Shown piece by piece: positions 1-9,494 of a stretch of 54,066 nucleotides of DNA. The stretch is from an uncultured Prevotella sp. (lineage in GTDB: Bacteria; Bacteroidota; Bacteroidia; Bacteroidales; Bacteroidaceae). A program made the position numbers and the translations under genes. The notes under the pieces were generated by a model. That model was not told the DNA's origin and searched no databases. It was given only the letters and a program-made list of their open reading frames with translations. Where the stretch lies: positions 1 to 54,066 of the forward strand of contig UQFS01000025.1 of the NCBI GenBank assembly GCA_900540375.1, given 5' to 3'. Position 1 is the stretch's first letter; the number at the start of each line of letters is the position of its first letter.

Positions 1-135
1 ATTTTATTATAAACAAAGACTTGGCATCGCTGCATAGCAGCTACCTACAGAACCCTGCACAACAAAAGTAGAGCAAGGCTGCATCGGCATCACGGCATAC
101 AAGGGAACTAACCGTGTACACTGATCCAATCGTGC

Positions 136-3033
136 CTATCTGACGATGTCGTTCTTTTGCAGGAAAACGACTTTTCCATAGCGTTTCAACTGATCAATGT
201 TGAGTTTGCGCTTGCCGCCCACGATGATATAGCTGACGGGCGCCGTTTGTACATGCGACTGGTAGAAGCGAGTGACATCTCCTATGCCCAAGGTAGGCAA
301 CAGACGGAGTGTCGCAGAGTCGGGATCCTGGGTATAGTCTTTCAACCGACAAGCGGCGACAAAGTTGCCCAACGAGCGGAAGACGGGATAGCTGTTGTTG
401 ATGACATTGGCCAAGCCTTGGCGCGCTGCCCGAATATTCCCTTCGCGCACGGGCATATCGCGGAGAACGGAGTCGAGAACGCCAAGCGCCGCCATCGTCT
501 TGTCGGACTGACAGCCTAAGCGGGTGACATAAGCGCAGGGCGACTGAGGATGAACGAGCAGGTCGGGTTGGAGCCAGCGGCCATAAGCATAGTAAGCATA
601 GGAGCGGAACTCACGAATATCCTGGAACAGCACCGACGACATGCCACCGCCGAAATAGGTTCCCCACAGACGGAACGGAGTCCGCTGGGCCTCCGTGGGC
701 AAAGCTCCCACCTGCTGATAAGAGCCTACGATGGTCTGCCGGGCCCGCGGATTATCATAGACAAAGACCGTGGGCATGGCAACCGGCTGCAAAGGATGGA
801 GCACCGGACGCCAAGGACGGCTCACTCGGTTGAGTGGCAGAGTGGCCTCCGCAAGGCGGACCATACTGTCCATGGGCAGCGTACCCGTGTAGATGATGTC
901 GAGTTGACTGCGCTGCAGCTCGCGGAAGAGGTTCACAAGTTCAGAGGCCTTAAGCCGCCGTGCCTCTTTGACTGTCAACCGGGTAAGGAAAGAAGAACTG
1001 TCGCCGAAGGCAACCTTTTGGTAGATAGCATCCGCAATGTTGGCATTCTCTTTCAAGAACGACTGATGGTCGAGTTTGAGTTCTTTGCAGCAGACACGGA
1101 GCTTGGCATTGTCGGCCGCCGTGCTGTCAAGGAACGAGCGCAACAGGCGAAGGGCGGGAACAAGCTGAGAATCAAAGCCCATCAACTTCACCTCAACATT
1201 ACCTGCGTCAGTTGCCACGTCGAGCGTAGCTCCCAACTGCTGAAGAGCACGGCCCAGTTGCTGGCGCGTCATTGATGTTGTACCTACGCGGTTGAGGTAG
1301 TCTCCCAATATTTCTATACGGTGGTCGGAGGCAGAGCCACGGCGATAGCAGAGTTGAAGCGAGAAAATATCGTTATCGGGATTCCTCACTCCATAGAGTC
1401 GGACCAAAGGACGCAAGGCGCGCTCTGCAACATCGTGCTTGAAATCAACGAGTTTCGTAGCAACCGAATCCACGGGCTGCGCTTCGAGTTGCCTGGCATA
1501 GTCACTCTGCTCACCGGCATGACGGGCTCTTACTGGCTGATAGCCTGGCTGCGCCACCCGTTCTTTGAGATAATGTCCAAAAGTTTTCTTCACCACGAGC
1601 GAGTCATCATTGATATAGCTACGCGCCACTCTGACGACATCATTGTGGCTGACGCTGTCGATGCCTCCAGCCTGGGCAAGCACCGTCTTCCAGCTAAGTC
1701 CATGCGAGAAAGCGTTGATCATGGCTGAGCTCCGCCCTCCGATGGTCTCCAACGACAACAGCTTCTGACGTCGGAGCGAGCGTTTCACCGCTTGTAGCTG
1801 AGCTTCGGAAAACTGTCCGGTGCGCAAGCGGTTGATGGCCTGCCAGCAGCGGCGGCTTGCTTTCTTCTTAGAGCCCAAGGGCAGATTGGGCACGAAGCCA
1901 AAGCCAAAAGCGCCGAAGTCCTTAAAGTAATAGCTTCCGGCCATGGCCGCCATCACCTTTCCGGCATTGTCAAGTGAGTCGAGCAGTCCGGTGTGGGACG
2001 GATTGGACAGCATCGTCATCATCACCTGAAAGGGAGCCTCATCGCGACTGCCCTCCTGTGGAGCAAGGAAAGCATAGCCTTCAGCCTTGACAATAGGTAT
2101 CGGAAGCTTCAATTTCAGCGGTTTCGAACCACGGAAGTCACGCAGCACCGCTTTGGGCGTCTGCGGAGCCTCACCCATGGGCAACCGCCCAAAGGTACGC
2201 TCGAGCAGCGGCACGATGGAGTCAGTGCGCAAGTCACCGCAGAGGATGAGTCCCATATTGCCTGCCACATAATAGCGGTGAAAGAAGCGCATCATCTCGC
2301 TGAGTCTCGGGTTTTTCAAACTGTCAGTGGCCCCAATGATGGGATAAGCGTAGGGCGTACCGGCCAGCGCATAGCGTTGGGCAGCCTCGGCAGCCTGCGC
2401 GATCATGTTGTCGGCATACATATTCTTCTCCTCATACACCGTTTCCAACTCACCCTGGAACAGACGGAAGACCGGTGATATAAAGCGCTCAGCATAGAGC
2501 TCGCACCACTGCGGCAGATACTGCGGTGAAAACGTGTTGTGAAAAACCGTCTCGTCGAACGAAGTATAAGCATTGAGCCCTGTACCGCCGAAGCGGGTGA
2601 TGAGATTTTGAAACTCGTTGGGAATGGCATAGTCAGCCGCACGAACCGACAGCGCGTTGATGTGTTTTTGGATAGCCTGTCTGCACGAGGCATCGCTCGT
2701 GGCGGCCAGCAAGTCGTATTGATGCGAGATGCTGTCAAGCCACGGCTTTTCTTTTTCATAGTTCACGGTGCCAATCTTGTCGGTACCCTTGAACATCAGG
2801 TGCTCAAAATAGTGGGCAATACCTGTGTTGGGACAGTCTTTGGCACCAGCCTTCACCACCACCGCACCATAGATCTTGGGCTGACTGTGGTCGACATTAA
2901 GCCACACGGTGAACCCATTGTGTAACTGTATTGTCTGTACTTCCCATGCCCCTTGCGCACAAGCCACAGTCCAACCGAAGACTGCCAACAGGGCACACAG
3001 CCATCCTTTTGTCATGTTATGATATCGTGTCAT
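136..3033 (-). CDS. Exported M16 family zinc metallopeptidase
   Basis: Two-lobed insulinase/pitrilysin-type peptidase of about 965 residues that cuts peptides, probably in the periplasm. The inverted zinc motif HYFEH lies at about residues 74-78, and the downstream acidic ligand is probably in the ELETVYEEKNMYADNM stretch. The C-terminal half repeats the fold without an HxxEH motif, as is usual in this family. The frame is open to 3165, but I chose the Met at 3033 because a clean signal peptide follows it (MTRYHNMTKGWLCALLAVF, then a small-residue VACAQ cleavage region). Met at 3015 is a close alternative. It is a single gene, divergent from the Bax-inhibitor gene. The substrate is unknown. 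Confidence 0.9.
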   Translation of the reverse strand: MTRYHNMTKGWLCALLAVFGWTVACAQGAWEVQTIQLHNGFTVWLNVDHSQPKIYGAVVVKAGAKDCPNTGIAHYFEHLMFKGTDKIGTVNYEKEKPWLDSISHQYDLLAATSDASCRQAIQKHINALSVRAADYAIPNEFQNLITRFGGTGLNAYTSFDETVFHNTFSPQYLPQWCELYAERFISPVFRLFQGELETVYEEKNMYADNMIAQAAEAAQRYALAGTPYAYPIIGATDSLKNPRLSEMMRFFHRYYVAGNMGLILCGDLRTDSIVPLLERTFGRLPMGEAPQTPKAVLRDFRGSKPLKLKLPIPIVKAEGYAFLAPQEGSRDEAPFQVMMTMLSNPSHTGLLDSLDNAGKVMAAMAGSYYFKDFGAFGFGFVPNLPLGSKKKASRRCWQAINRLRTGQFSEAQLQAVKRSLRRQKLLSLETIGGRSSAMINAFSHGLSWKTVLAQAGGIDSVSHNDVVRVARSYINDDSLVVKKTFGHYLKERVAQPGYQPVRARHAGEQSDYARQLEAQPVDSVATKLVDFKHDVAERALRPLVRLYGVRNPDNDIFSLQLCYRRGSASDHRIEILGDYLNRVGTTSMTRQQLGRALQQLGATLDVATDAGNVEVKLMGFDSQLVPALRLLRSFLDSTAADNAKLRVCCKELKLDHQSFLKENANIADAIYQKVAFGDSSSFLTRLTVKEARRLKASELVNLFRELQRSQLDIIYTGTLPMDSMVRLAEATLPLNRVSRPWRPVLHPLQPVAMPTVFVYDNPRARQTIVGSYQQVGALPTEAQRTPFRLWGTYFGGGMSSVLFQDIREFRSYAYYAYGRWLQPDLLVHPQSPCAYVTRLGCQSDKTMAALGVLDSVLRDMPVREGNIRAARQGLANVINNSYPVFRSLGNFVAACRLKDYTQDPDSATLRLLPTLGIGDVTRFYQSHVQTAPVSYIIVGGKRKLNIDQLKRYGKVVFLQKNDIVR

Positions 3034-3142
3034 CTTGTCTTGGTTATGATGAATAGTACACAAAATTACTGAAAAGGTATCAAAAGACAACAAGCAGCAA
3101 TACAAAAAAACATTAAATCGCACACAGTTATTGGCATATTTC

Positions 3143-3173
3143 TTGCTTTTCAGAAGGTAAAGCAATATATTTG
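3143..3173 (+). promoter_or_regulatory. Bacteroidota promoter for the Bax-inhibitor-1 gene
   Basis: TTG at 3143-3145 and TATATTTG at 3166-3173, 20 bases apart, match the primary sigma factor promoter of Bacteroidota (TTTG, about 20 bases, TAnnTTTG). The start codon is 43 bases downstream. Confidence 0.7.
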
Positions 3174-3215
3174 CAGATAAAAGTAAACGATAAACTTAAC
3201 TAAAGAACAACAACA

Positions 3216-3932
3216 ATGGAAGTACAAGATTTGGAACAGATCGTCCGCCAGCGCGAAGGCGCGCTCTCTACCGCTTTCCCTGCGCTGATGCGAAAAGTAT
3301 ATGTGTGGATGGCATTGGCACTGGTCATCACAGGCGTATGTGCCTTTGGTGTGGCCAGCAGTCCTCATTTGATGACGGCTCTCTACAGCAGCCGGGCAGC
3401 CATCTGGATACTGTTGATTGCTGAGCTGGGATTGGTATTCTACACCACGGCCCGGATCGATAAGCTGTCGCTGTCCACTGCCACCACGCTCTTCATCATC
3501 TATTCAGCGCTAAACGGCGTGACACTGTCGAGCATCTTCCTCGTCTACACGATGACGAGCATCACTGAGGTGTTCTTCATCTCTGCCGGCACATTCGGCG
3601 CGATGGCGCTCTATGGTTATGTGACAAAGACCAACTTAGCCAAGATCGGCAACATCCTGTTCATGGGCCTCATCGGCATCATCATCGCCTCGGTGGTGAA
3701 CATGTTCCTGCGCAGCTCGGGATTTGATCTCATCCTCAGCTATATCGGCGTGCTGCTCTTCGTGGGCCTCACCGCGTGGGACAGCCAGCGCATCAAGCAG
3801 GCTTTGGCCATGCAACCCGACATGAGCGAGAGTTCGCAGAAGATCGCACTGCTCGGCGCACTGGAGCTTTACCTCGACTTCATCAATCTCTTCCTCTATC
3901 TGCTCCGTATCTTCGGAAAGAGCAACAATTAA
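3216..3932 (+). CDS. Bax inhibitor-1/YccA family membrane protein
   Basis: A 238-residue integral membrane protein of the TMBIM (Bax inhibitor-1) family, which includes calcium-leak channels and the bacterial YccA and YetJ proteins. About seven hydrophobic segments run from residue 25 to the C-terminus. The last helix carries the acidic pattern typical of the family (LELYLDFINLFLYLLRIFG). The length matches family members. It stands alone, with its own promoter and a strong terminator. The physiological role in Bacteroidota is not established; YccA in E. coli modulates the FtsH protease. Confidence 0.9.
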   Translation: MEVQDLEQIVRQREGALSTAFPALMRKVYVWMALALVITGVCAFGVASSPHLMTALYSSRAAIWILLIAELGLVFYTTARIDKLSLSTATTLFIIYSALNGVTLSSIFLVYTMTSITEVFFISAGTFGAMALYGYVTKTNLAKIGNILFMGLIGIIIASVVNMFLRSSGFDLILSYIGVLLFVGLTAWDSQRIKQALAMQPDMSESSQKIALLGALELYLDFINLFLYLLRIFGKSNN

Positions 3933-3973
3933 GAAGAGGATTGCTCTGATAAGTAACAGACTTCATCCTGACT

Positions 3974-4012
3974 ACAAAGGCCTCCGCGGAATTTCGCGGA
4001 GGCCTTTGTTTG
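3974..4012 (+). terminator. Strong intrinsic terminator after the Bax-inhibitor gene
   Basis: A 15-bp perfect stem (3974-3988 with 3995-4009) around a 6-base loop, GC-rich at the loop end, 41 bases after the stop codon. It ends in a short T-containing tract. Confidence 0.8.
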
Positions 4013-4163
4013 TTGATAACTATTAGCTGAACAGAGAACAGATTAAGACACTGCAACGAAGATAAGACTTCCCGTTGCTGCCAAGCAGCAACTAACAGAA
4101 CCAAGCAACAGAAAGAATACACGTTTTCGACAATTTGTGGCTACAAATATTCCGCCCCAAGCC

Positions 4164-4262
4164 TTATCGGCAAAAAAAACGAAGCAAAAGCACAACTTAC
4201 TTGCCGGTATCGGCAAAAAAACGTATATTTGCACCATGCCAACAAGCAGAACTTGCCGATAA
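4164..4262. promoter_or_regulatory. Operator-like cluster around a promoter with no clear gene
   Basis: TTATCGGCAA at 4164-4173, a hyphenated palindrome TTGCCGGTATCGGCAA at 4201-4216, and TTGCCGATAA at 4253-4262, the exact reverse complement of the first site. Between them is a good promoter: TTG at 4201-4203 and TATATTTG at 4224-4231, 20 bases apart. The -33 element lies inside the palindrome, so a bound protein should block the promoter. This is typical of autoregulated small operons, but no intact gene follows. A 67-codon frame starting at TTG 4229 and ending at 4432 resembles nothing I know. Confidence 0.5.
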
Positions 4263-4496
4263 CAGAAAACGAACACATTAACATCCTCACAATTCGCATC
4301 CCTCAACGGCATCTATTCTATTACCGAGGCTTGCGCGAATATCCCCACATCCGCGGCTATCTGATCGACACCTGCTTGGCCGCGCAAGACAAGTTTAAAG
4401 TGTTGCTCGACTATTGCAGAATCAATTTTTAGAGCTTACAAAAGAGGGGTCAGTACAAAATGCGACCTTTTTCCTTTGAAAAAGTGTGGAATAGAG

Positions 4497-4527
4497 TTTG
4501 ATATTCGTCCATTTTTACGTATCTTTG
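4497..4527 (+). promoter_or_regulatory. Promoter of the interrupted ATPase gene
   Basis: TTTG at 4497-4500 and TATCTTTG at 4520-4527, 19 bases apart. It lies 65 bases before the ATG of the ATPase pseudogene, so the promoter seems intact although the gene is not. Confidence 0.65.
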
Positions 4528-4591
4528 CAACAGTTATTCGTTTGAATTTGCGTAGAATTCATCCAATTATTCGCCAATAAAATGCAGTAGT

Positions 4592-5884
4592 ATGAAAAGA
4601 GAACTATACACACAACTGCTGCAATGGAAGCATAGCGACCATCGCAAGCCACTGATTATCAACGGATCGAGATAAGTAGGAAAGACTTTTCTACTCAAGG
4701 TCTTCGGCGAGAAAGAGTATAAAAAGACAGCTTACTTCAGTTTAGATCGTGACCGCCGCACAGCAGCCATCTTTGAGAGAGGTAGCTCCGCCCATGATTT
4801 ACTGTTAGCACTGTCAGCCATCAGCAACGTAGACATCACCGCCGGTGATACGCTTGTCATTCTTGACGAGATCCAAGAATGCCCCAAAGCCCTCGAAGCT
4901 TTGAAATTCTTTTGTGAAGATACTTCAGACATCCATATAGCAGTAGCCGGCTCTCTCTTGGGATTGTCAATGCATGGCGGTGCATCATTTCCTGTAGGCA
5001 AAGTCGACGAACTACCTTTGTATCCTATGAACTTCGGCGAGTTTCTTGATGCCATGGGTAAAGAGGCACTCCATCAGACACTTCTTTCGGGGAATTGGCC
5101 GGTCATCAGCCTACTCCACGAAGAGCTGATCAGCCTTTTACGCCAATATTACTTCACCGGAGGTATGCCCGGAGTCGTAAAGGTCTATGCTGAAAGTCAT
5201 GAGCTAAAGCAAGTGAGAGCCTTGCAGAAGCAAATCCTTTCCGACTATCGCCGCGACTTCTCCAAACACGCACCTAGCCGCGAAGTAGAGCGCATCAATA
5301 TGGTATGGGATTCTATTCCTTCGCAATTAGCCAAAGAGAATAAACGGTTTGTATTTGGCGCAGTCCGCAAAAGCGCAAGAGCTGCAGACTTCGAGACAGC
5401 CATACAATGGCTTGTTGATGCCGGACTCGTCTATAAAGTCACACGTGTATCTGAGCCAAAAATGCCCTTGAAGTTCTATGAAGAGAAGAATATGTTTAAG
5501 CTCTTCATGCTTGATGTAGGACTGATGGGTGCAATGGTTGACGCTCCCGCCAAAGACGTATTAGCTGCCAACCGACTATTCACAGAATATAAAGGAGCCT
5601 TCACCGAGCTCTTTGTACTCACACAACTAAAGACTCTCGGGCTCCCTCTCTACTACCACAGTGTTGACAGATCAACCATAGAGATTGACTTCATCACGCA
5701 ATATGCCGACCAAGTACTGCCAATAGAAGTAAAGGCGGAGGTGAACGTTAAATCGAAGTCTCTTAGAACGTTCATCTCCAAGAATCTCTCACTCTTTGGC
5801 CTGCGTTTCTCAATGCTTCCTTATCAACGCCAAGACTGGATGGTCAATCTTCCTCTCTACGCATGTGGTATACGCATGGAATAA
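4592..5884 (+). pseudogene. DUF4143-type AAA ATPase, interrupted by a stop in Walker A
   Basis: Reading from ATG 4592 gives a 430-residue ATPase with an N-terminal AAA_14-like domain and a C-terminal DUF4143 nuclease-like domain. The phosphate-binding loop reads INGSR-stop-VGKTFLL: codon 28 (4673-4675) is TAA where family members have Gln (usual form GARQVGKT). A single C-to-T change explains it. The frame is otherwise fully open. It keeps Walker B (TLVILDEIQECP), the GSLLG segment, and a C-terminal motif IEIDFITQYADQVLPIEVKA that looks like the restriction-nuclease-type D...ExK core. Restart at the Met at 4901 would remove the whole nucleotide-binding site. These ATPases are common in Bacteroidota as solitary genes of unclear function. 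Confidence 0.85.
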
Positions 5885-5890
5885 CTTCCA

Positions 5891-8800
5891 TTATCTCAGT
5901 GGCTTAGGTCCTAACCCTATGACGAGGTGTCCACCATCGGTCAGCATTTCATGGCTAAGGGTGTAGCGGGTGTAAGGTTGTCCGTTCCACGTCATGCGCT
6001 GGATATAGCAATTGCCGTTGCCACCACCGCGCGTCTCTATCGTCAGACGTCCGATGCGTGCACGACGGAACGACGGGGTACCGATGACATACTCCGCACT
6101 GCCGGGGCAGACAGGATAGAAGCCAAGCATGGAGAACACCTGCCAGGCACTCATCTGCCCGGCATCATCGTTACCGGACAGTCCGCCAGGGACATCACGA
6201 TACTCCGTCCGCAAGATGTCACTCACCAACAGCTGTGTCTTCCGCGGCTCACCGGCCAGAGCATAGAGGTAGGCGATGTGATGACAAGGCTCATTGCCAT
6301 GCCAATAATAATAGGTATTGTCACGATGTCCATCACGGCGGAAGCCAAAGAGCGTGTCGAGCTTATGGACAAACGATTGCCGTCCGCCCATGGCCTTGAT
6401 CAGTCCGGGAATATCATGCGGCACATAGAAACTGTAGTGCATGACAGCACCTTCAGTGATAAACGGCAGGCGACTCGTCAAGTCACGGTTCATCAGCCAA
6501 CGGCCATTAGCATGGCGCCCGTCGGCCCAACCCGTACGGGGATTCAGCACGTTCACCCAGTTGTGTGAACGTCGCGTCAGCGTTTCATAGTCTTTTTTCT
6601 GGTTCAGCGCCTTGGCCACCTGCGCTACACAATAGTCATCGTAGGCATATTCCAGTGTTCGCGACACCTGTTCCTGAGTGTGAAAAGCCTCCTCCACACT
6701 GTCTTCCAACGGGATGTAGCCGTAGCGCAACCAACTTTTCAGTGCGCGCCGTCCCATGCCGTTGGCATAATCCTGATAGCTTTTCGGACTTTCAAAAGCA
6801 TTCTTGCGCAGTCCCGAATAGACCGTTTTGAGGTCAAAGGGATGCGTACGATCAAGTCCCTTTGCCACTGCGTCGGCCACGAGTGCAGCGGCATGATCAC
6901 CAATCATCGCACTGGTATAACTGTTCCAGCAGGGGAAGATCGGCATCCAACCGCCTTCACGATACATACCACCAAGACTCTGTATCATGTCGGAAGCCAT
7001 CTGCGGATGCGTCAAGAGCAGCAAGGGAGACTCAGCACGATAGATGTCCCACATCGAGAAGTCCATGTAGCGAGTGCGTCCCGTTTCGGTACTGTCGGGC
7101 ATCATCGGCCGCCCCGAGGCAAAGGCCGGATAGCGCCCGTCGACATCACTGATGGCGTGCGGATCGAAAGCGGTACGGTAGAGAGCACCATAAAACTGGT
7201 TGACCTTTGCCTTGTCGCTGTCTTCCACGTCGATCGTGCGCAGCTCATTCTGCCAAATGCTGTCCAAGGCGAGACGCGTACCGAGGAAGTCCCAGTCCGG
7301 AAGCTCAGCACGGAGATTGCACCAAGCGCCGTCGATACTCGTGAAACTTGTGGCCGCTTTGACCAGCACCTGCTCACCCGCTTTCACGTCAAGGGTGACA
7401 TAGGCCACAGAGTCTTTCCCGCCACACTGCCGGAAAGGACGCTGGAACTGTACCACAAACCAGCCGCTGAAGCCGGCCCGCTCTCCCCAGCCCTGATAGA
7501 TGCGATGCACGGGGTTGTAGCCCCAGATGCACTGACGGGCAGAGTCCACGGCCACAAAGCCTTCGCGATAGTCGCTGTTCGGATTGACGATGACATGCAG
7601 CTGTCCCGCCTCGTCGGGCATGAAGCGGAATATAGCGGCGCGGCTGGTTGCCGTCATCTCGGTCATCAGCTTCTCTTTAGGCAGATAGACACCATAATAA
7701 TAAGGATGGCTCAGCTCATCGTTGTGATTGAACGGTGTGGCGCACTCTTCCGGCTTCAACCGTAGGCGCCCCGTCATCGGCATGAGCGTAAAGGAACCAT
7801 AGTCTTGGGTACAGCCGCCTACGAGCCAGTGACTGGCACGGAAACCTTGAAACAGAGAATCTCTATAATAATAAGGAGCGCGGCACTTCTGTTCCGTGTC
7901 TTGTGTCTGCGGTGTCCAAAAGTTCATGCCATGGGGCACGAGCACCGCGGGCAACGTCTGTCCATGCTCCTCCGATCCTTTTCCATCGCGTCCGGCAGAG
8001 GCTGTCATGGCGTAGTCGGTACCCACCATCGTGTTGATGGCGCGCGTGCGATCCATCCATTTCTGTCGGCCGAGGTAATGCTGGAGATGGCGTTTCAATG
8101 CTGTCCACGAATAAAACGGAACATTCCAAGTGTCAAGCGTAAAGGCCGGATGTATACCATGCAGCGGCATCGGGCGCTCATTGAGGTAGAAAGCCACCAC
8201 CACGCTGTCCTGCCGGTTGCGGTAGAACAGCATCTGCAAGTTGGCTGCCATCGGTACCAGATCTCCAAGGTTCAGACTGTCGTCCACTACGGGCGAGGCG
8301 CCAAGCAGACTCAGCAGGCGATAGAGAGCAGTGTCGTGGCCGAAGCGCAGCGTCACTCCGGGCTTTCCCGAGGCCAAGACGCTGTCAGCGCAAAGTACGA
8401 TGTTGCCCCACAGATTGGCAGCGCACTGTGCCGGGATACCATGATTGGCCGGATCCCAACCATTCTCGTAGCGCATCTCGCGGCACGAGCGCTGATAGCA
8501 ATAGCGCATCTCGTCGAGAGTGAACAGGTCGTAGAGCGAGATGCGGGGCAAGTCAACATCCTGCAAGTCGGAAGCCACAGCATAGAGTTCAGAGAAGAGT
8601 CGCGCCGTGTCGGCGATGGTTTCGGGATGACGGAAGAGCGAGGAAAGCAAGCGGTGTGTAGGCAGCGTCCAACTCTTGTCGGTCTGTAGTTTCAGCAGCA
8701 TCTCGTCAGGGTCCTCATAGCTCATCCACTGCATGTCGGTCGAGTCGGTGCGCATGTCTATCCGGGCACCAAGATCAGAGGCTTCCAACTCCTGCACAAA

Positions 8801-9340
8801 GGCTTCCATGCTCTTGCGACAACGGCGCACGACACTCGACCTGGCGGTCACACGACTCTCAGATCCGAACATCTGTGGGAAGCGGGAGGCCATGCGGGCG
8901 GCAAGCCCCTGCTGTTGCCGCACTCCCACGGGCGACAGCTGTCCACCATTACCCCGTGCATTGTCACAGATCTTTTTCAGACGACTGCGCACACCACGTC
9001 CCCGTCGTGTCAACAGTTTCTCGTCTTCGAACTGTTTCCACAACCATTCATAGCGTTTGTCACTCGTCATCCAGCGTGAGCCATGGCGCCCATAATGGCT
9101 GAGACAGACCAGGCGATAGCCCTCCGGCGCCGGGGTGAAGCAGTCGGCGGGCGGTACGGGATAGGCGTAATAGATACCTCCCATCCGCTGATAAGCCTTT
9201 TGGGCATAGGCATTCAGTTCGCTACGCTTTTGGGCTGCAAGCGGCAAAGCGTGCAAGAAGATTGCGCATAGTAGTAAAGACGATATTGCTATCCAACGAC
9301 AGGGTTGCGGCCAGCGGACGGCAGAGGTTTTTGTTTTCAT
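5891..9340 (-). CDS. Fusion of histidine phosphatase and GH92 alpha-mannosidase
   Basis: An exported protein of 1149 residues with two enzymes in one chain. After a signal peptide (about residues 1-36) comes a clade-2 histidine acid phosphatase-like domain (about 40-440) with the catalytic SHYGRHGSRW at 82-90 and the partner HD at 335-336. The rest is a GH92 exo-alpha-mannosidase with family landmarks: FSMWDIYRAESPLLLL, EGGWMPIFPCW, YDDYCVAQVAKAL, ITEGAVMHYSFYVPHD (with the likely general acid Glu) and GLSGNDDAGQMSAWQ. GH92 enzymes are calcium-dependent and act on yeast or N-glycan mannans. The pairing suggests that phosphate is removed from a mannose-containing glycan before or during trimming; that is inference. 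It could alternatively act on inositol phosphates (MINPP-like). Confidence 0.93.
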   Translation of the reverse strand: MKTKTSAVRWPQPCRWIAISSLLLCAIFLHALPLAAQKRSELNAYAQKAYQRMGGIYYAYPVPPADCFTPAPEGYRLVCLSHYGRHGSRWMTSDKRYEWLWKQFEDEKLLTRRGRGVRSRLKKICDNARGNGGQLSPVGVRQQQGLAARMASRFPQMFGSESRVTARSSVVRRCRKSMEAFVQELEASDLGARIDMRTDSTDMQWMSYEDPDEMLLKLQTDKSWTLPTHRLLSSLFRHPETIADTARLFSELYAVASDLQDVDLPRISLYDLFTLDEMRYCYQRSCREMRYENGWDPANHGIPAQCAANLWGNIVLCADSVLASGKPGVTLRFGHDTALYRLLSLLGASPVVDDSLNLGDLVPMAANLQMLFYRNRQDSVVVAFYLNERPMPLHGIHPAFTLDTWNVPFYSWTALKRHLQHYLGRQKWMDRTRAINTMVGTDYAMTASAGRDGKGSEEHGQTLPAVLVPHGMNFWTPQTQDTEQKCRAPYYYRDSLFQGFRASHWLVGGCTQDYGSFTLMPMTGRLRLKPEECATPFNHNDELSHPYYYGVYLPKEKLMTEMTATSRAAIFRFMPDEAGQLHVIVNPNSDYREGFVAVDSARQCIWGYNPVHRIYQGWGERAGFSGWFVVQFQRPFRQCGGKDSVAYVTLDVKAGEQVLVKAATSFTSIDGAWCNLRAELPDWDFLGTRLALDSIWQNELRTIDVEDSDKAKVNQFYGALYRTAFDPHAISDVDGRYPAFASGRPMMPDSTETGRTRYMDFSMWDIYRAESPLLLLTHPQMASDMIQSLGGMYREGGWMPIFPCWNSYTSAMIGDHAAALVADAVAKGLDRTHPFDLKTVYSGLRKNAFESPKSYQDYANGMGRRALKSWLRYGYIPLEDSVEEAFHTQEQVSRTLEYAYDDYCVAQVAKALNQKKDYETLTRRSHNWVNVLNPRTGWADGRHANGRWLMNRDLTSRLPFITEGAVMHYSFYVPHDIPGLIKAMGGRQSFVHKLDTLFGFRRDGHRDNTYYYWHGNEPCHHIAYLYALAGEPRKTQLLVSDILRTEYRDVPGGLSGNDDAGQMSAWQVFSMLGFYPVCPGSAEYVIGTPSFRRARIGRLTIETRGGGNGNCYIQRMTWNGQPYTRYTLSHEMLTDGGHLVIGLGPKPLR

Positions 9341-9365
9341 GTTCAGTCAAATGTTAGAGTCCCTA

Positions 9366-9373
9366 CAAAGTTA
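9366..9373 (-). promoter_or_regulatory. Possible -7 box for the phosphatase/GH92 gene
   Basis: TAACTTTG on the minus strand, 26 bases before the ATG. No good TTG box is seen at the right distance, so this is a weak call. Confidence 0.35.
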
Positions 9374-9415
9374 CAATTATTTTCGCTATTTTAAGACGCA
9401 AAGTAAGACTATCTA

Positions 9416-9446
9416 TTGCTACTTTCACGAAATATGCGTATCTTTG
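9416..9446 (+). promoter_or_regulatory. Promoter of the 166-residue GNAT gene
   Basis: TTG at 9416-9418 and TATCTTTG at 9439-9446, 20 bases apart, 48 bases before the start codon. It is divergent from the phosphatase/GH92 gene. Confidence 0.65.
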
Positions 9447-9494
9447 TACACGAAAGCATTCCTCATCAGATTTGACTAATATAAACCTAACAAC

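Noticed and set aside
550..1275. Long plus-strand frames inside the M16 peptidase gene
   Set aside because: Antisense shadows of a real coding sequence; no family features.
4229..4432. 67-codon open frame starting at TTG
   Set aside because: It begins within the -7 box of the promoter and has no recognisable domain; it is mentioned only in the operator entry.
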